64,000 nucleotides of DNA from assembly GCA_036822055.1 (NCBI GenBank), contig DAISIK010000010.1, forward strand, positions 13,834 to 77,833. Reading direction: 5' to 3'. The notes beneath the pieces were generated by a model, which was not told the origin of the DNA, did not search any database, and worked only from the letters and a program-made list of their open reading frames with translations. The position numbers and the translations under genes were made by a program. Every line of letters begins with the position of its first letter. Position 1 is the first letter of the stretch. Below are positions 61,903 to 64,000 of the stretch, piece after piece. This DNA comes from DAISIK01 sp036822055 (GTDB taxonomy: Bacteria > Verrucomicrobiota > Verrucomicrobiia > Opitutales > Puniceicoccaceae).

Positions 61903-62479
61903 CCTTCTCCTCAAAGAATAAAAAACCATATTTACGCAAATAGGCCAGGCCACTTGTCGCCGTGAGAAGGGCTGCCAATCCATAGAAGGTCGAAGCGAGG
62001 GCGATAATCGCCTGGTAGCTCGCTGCGTCCGCTCCAAAGTCGTCTCGCAGCATCGCTCCCAACAGGAAGAAACCAATCGCCAGAATCTGGAAGACCGTCT
62101 TGATCTTTCCCGACCGTTCGGCCGCCAGGACGACTCGCTTGTTCGCTGCCACCAGGCGCATGCCGGTAATCAAAAGCTCCCTTGTCAAAATCAAGAGCAG
62201 AGGCAAGAGACCCCAGCCGGGCATGTATCCCATGTGCAAACAGGTAATGAAAAGACCCAGGGTGAAAATTTTATCGGTCAGCGCATCCATTAATTTCCCG
62301 AAATCGCTCACCTGATTGAATCTTCGTGCCACCCATCCGTCTGCCCAATCCGTCAGACCGCCAATCACAAAGGCCACAAATGCCACCGTCGCCGCCCAGG
62401 GAAGATCGAGAATCAAGACCGTCACCACCAGAAAAAGGAGAGGGATTCTTGAGAGGGTTAGGAAATTGGCGAGGTTCAT
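61877..62479 (-). CDS. pgsA: CDP-diacylglycerol-glycerol-3-phosphate 3-phosphatidyltransferase
   Basis: Makes phosphatidylglycerol phosphate. The CDP-alcohol phosphotransferase motif is intact: D-W-A-D-G-W-V-A-R then G and two Asp in FGKLMDALTDK. About five transmembrane helices. ATG 62479 starts directly with MNLANFLTLSR, the family's usual opening, giving 200 residues; the frame is open 38 codons further but overlaps the divergent nuclease gene. Confidence 0.94.
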   Translation of the reverse strand: MNLANFLTLSRIPLLFLVVTVLILDLPWAATVAFVAFVIGGLTDWADGWVARRFNQVSDFGKLMDALTDKIFTLGLFITCLHMGYMPGWGLLPLLLILTRELLITGMRLVAANKRVVLAAERSGKIKTVFQILAIGFFLLGAMLRDDFGADAASYQAIIALASTFYGLAALLTATSGLAYLRKYGFLFFEEKDGSEAAEA

Positions 62480-62524
62480 GGGCCAGACAGTTGCCGACCA
62501 TTCTCCAGGTGTCCAGTATTCATC

Positions 62525-63541
62525 ATGCTTCGCGATCAAGACCTCATTGTTGTTACCCCAGAGGGTCTCTATTGTCCTCCCGGGGGTTTTCACCTCGATC
62601 CTTGGCGCAAGGTTTCGCGGGCCTTGATCTCACACGCCCATAGCGATCACGCCCGTCCAGGCTCGGGTGCCTACCTCCTCGCCGCCTCCGGCCAAGCGGT
62701 GGCCCGCGAACGCATCGGTCAGTCGGCCGCCATTGAAACCCTATCGTGGGGGGAACCGAAGGTCGTCAACGGCGTCGAGGTATCGTTTCATCCAGCGGGT
62801 CACCTTCTCGGTTCTGCGCAGATCAGGATTTCCTATCGCGGGCAAATTTGGGTTTATACCGGCGACTTTAAACGAACGCCCGATCCCTCTTGCGAGTCCT
62901 TCGAACCTGTTCCCTGCCATACCCTGATTACTGAATCAACCTTCGGCTTACCGATCTACACCTGGCCCGATCCATCTGCCGTTTTTGAATCCATTCACCA
63001 GTGGTGGGCTGATAACCAGCGCCATCAACGCACCTCCATTATTTTCGCCTACGCCCTTGGTAAGGCTCAGAGGCTCCTCGCCGGCCTCAATTCCAACCTC
63101 GGGCCGATCGGGGTCCACGGATCGGTCGCCCGGTTTTTGCCCCACTACGAAAATGCGGGCTACCCCCTCGCTCCGGCCCTCCGAGTCACCCAGGAGAACC
63201 AGACATCATTCGTCGGCAAGGGCCTCATCATCGCTCCTGGTTCGACCGCCGGATCGCCTTGGCTGAGAAAGTTCGGAGAGAGCTCCCTCGCCTTCGCCTC
63301 CGGCTGGGTCCTCGTTCGTGGCAATCGTCGCCAGCGAGCCCTCGATCGTGGGTTTGTCCTCTCCGATCACGCCGATTGGCCCGACCTCCTTCAAACCGTG
63401 CGGGACACGGGCGCTTCCCGAGTCCTCCCCACCCACGGCTACACTGTTCCCTTCTCTCGCTACCTCAGGGAGCAGGGGATCGATGCAGAGCCACTTGAGA
63501 CACCCTTCTCCGGAGAGGAGGGAGAAGTTGAAGAAGAATAA
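62525..63541 (+). CDS. Metallo-beta-lactamase-fold nuclease, ligase-associated exonuclease type
   Basis: ISHAHSDHARPG is the metal-binding HxHxDH motif; HPAGHLLGSAQI, YTGDFKRTPDPS, the FAYALGKAQRLL segment and LSDHADWPDLL follow the order of beta-CASP-like nucleases of the ligase-associated DNA exonuclease group. 338 residues. In that group the next gene is usually an ATP-dependent DNA ligase, absent from the 460 bp visible downstream. Start codons of this gene and pgsA are 45 bp apart. Confidence 0.87.
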   Translation: MLRDQDLIVVTPEGLYCPPGGFHLDPWRKVSRALISHAHSDHARPGSGAYLLAASGQAVARERIGQSAAIETLSWGEPKVVNGVEVSFHPAGHLLGSAQIRISYRGQIWVYTGDFKRTPDPSCESFEPVPCHTLITESTFGLPIYTWPDPSAVFESIHQWWADNQRHQRTSIIFAYALGKAQRLLAGLNSNLGPIGVHGSVARFLPHYENAGYPLAPALRVTQENQTSFVGKGLIIAPGSTAGSPWLRKFGESSLAFASGWVLVRGNRRQRALDRGFVLSDHADWPDLLQTVRDTGASRVLPTHGYTVPFSRYLREQGIDAEPLETPFSGEEGEVEEE

Positions 63542-64000
63542 CCCCCTCCCCTGGATCGGGCGCCGAAGAGCGTACGCCAAGCTTTGCCGTCTGACTTTCC
63601 CTTGCGTTTTCTCCGCCTTCAATTCCTTCTTGGTATCTCGCGCACCAAGGGTGAGAACCTTTTCATCACCTGGATTTTGATACACCAACGGTTTTACTCT
63701 ATGGGTCAAGACCACGATAGACAGGCGATCCTCGCTGAGAGACAATAACCAAAAGATTCCAAGATACCTTGCCACATATTTGGCAAAACACTCGAACGAT
63801 TATGGCCTCTTCCAAATCAAGTGACCAATTGATCCAAGCGATTCTTGAGAAGGGACGGAAAGTGAAGCCAAGGGGGAAGCGTTGATAAGATTTTCAAATT
63901 CTACGTACGATCTCTTTGGCGGCCTTCTCAGACCTAAGCGCTGCCCTTATTACTCCGCTAATCAAAAGGCCGATATATTTGCGTATCTGACTGAGGGGTG
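63542..64000. other. Right-edge region without a confident gene
   Basis: 459 bp with no gene I can support. It contains an exact inverted repeat ttgcca-n6-tggcaa at 63769-63786, a 27-codon frame at 63802-63885 (starting MASSKSSDQ, ending in basic KPRGKR, no ribosome site), and an open frame from TTG 63882 running off the end (includes STYDLFGGLL) whose nature cannot be judged from about 40 residues. Confidence 0.5.

Noticed and set aside
63206..63775. 189-codon minus-strand frame at the right edge
   Set aside because: Mostly antisense to the nuclease gene and lacking any recognisable motif.

Overview
The window reads as ordinary chromosomal DNA from a Gram-negative-type (diderm) bacterium. 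Lipid A genes (lpxB, lpxD), a lipid-transport Mla set, an outer-membrane barrel protein and a CsgG-like protein show an outer membrane. The mix of long SecA with a PVC/Bacteroidetes-style insertion, RNase Y, GDP-fucose and UDP-xylose nucleotide-sugar enzymes and many uncharacterised exported proteins suggests a Verrucomicrobiota bacterium, perhaps Opitutae; that placement is inference from gene style, not a search. No rRNA, CRISPR array, prophage or insertion sequence is visible.

Layout. 1-3 kb: two transcription-terminator-like hairpins, an Lrp/AsnC-type regulator, gcvT-gcvH and a PrxQ-type peroxiredoxin in overlapping frames. 3-6.7 kb: an SRAP (YedK/HMCES) DNA-protein crosslink protein and queG on the minus strand, then queC-queD-queE on the plus strand; with gluQ at 29.7 kb these cover several steps of queuosine tRNA modification. 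6.9-9.1 kb: an uncharacterised protein resembling circularly permuted ATP-grasp ligases, followed by a left-handed beta-helix acyltransferase; this pair is the best candidate for an undescribed pathway here. 9.1-15.2 kb (minus): HIT protein, FAD amine-oxidase-like enzyme, a small conserved-looking ORF, secA, UDP-glucuronate decarboxylase, tRNA-Gly(CCC). 15.3-20.4 kb (minus): RNase Y, SRP RNA, a secreted protein of unknown function and a MASE1-type hybrid histidine kinase. 20.5-26.5 kb: ligA, a DUF4412-like and a CsgG-like exported protein, a small DUF3817-like membrane protein and a PAS/PP2C phosphatase. 26.5-36.1 kb: GDP-fucose synthesis (gmd, fcl), a DEAD-box-type helicase with DEVD, gluQ, tRNA-Gly(UCC), siroheme genes (CbiX-like, cobA), a beta-barrel protein, a FAH-family enzyme and prfC. 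36.1-40 kb: dGTPase-like HD hydrolase and a PAS sensor kinase.

From about 40 to 62.5 kb essentially every gene lies on the minus strand: pgsA, a DUF2256 zinc peptide, fabD, lepA, lepB, a sodium/solute symporter, mlaE-mlaF-mlaD, a MATE exporter, galK, a Gfo/Idh oxidoreductase, lpxB, then a molybdenum-cofactor operon (moeA, moaC, moaD, a MoaE-MoeB-rhodanese fusion, moaA), lpxD, prs and an HtrA protease. The right edge carries a plus-strand metallo-beta-lactamase-fold nuclease of the ligase-associated type and a mostly non-coding 460 bp.

The most unusual points are the MoaE-MoeB-rhodanese triple fusion, SecA whose usual C-terminal zinc motif is replaced by a cysteine-free tail, the ATP-grasp/acyltransferase pair, a two-half sirohydrochlorin chelatase with one half lacking its histidines, and a signal peptidase I with a roughly 150-residue insertion between its catalytic serine and lysine. 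I could not run any database search, so family names rest on motif recognition.
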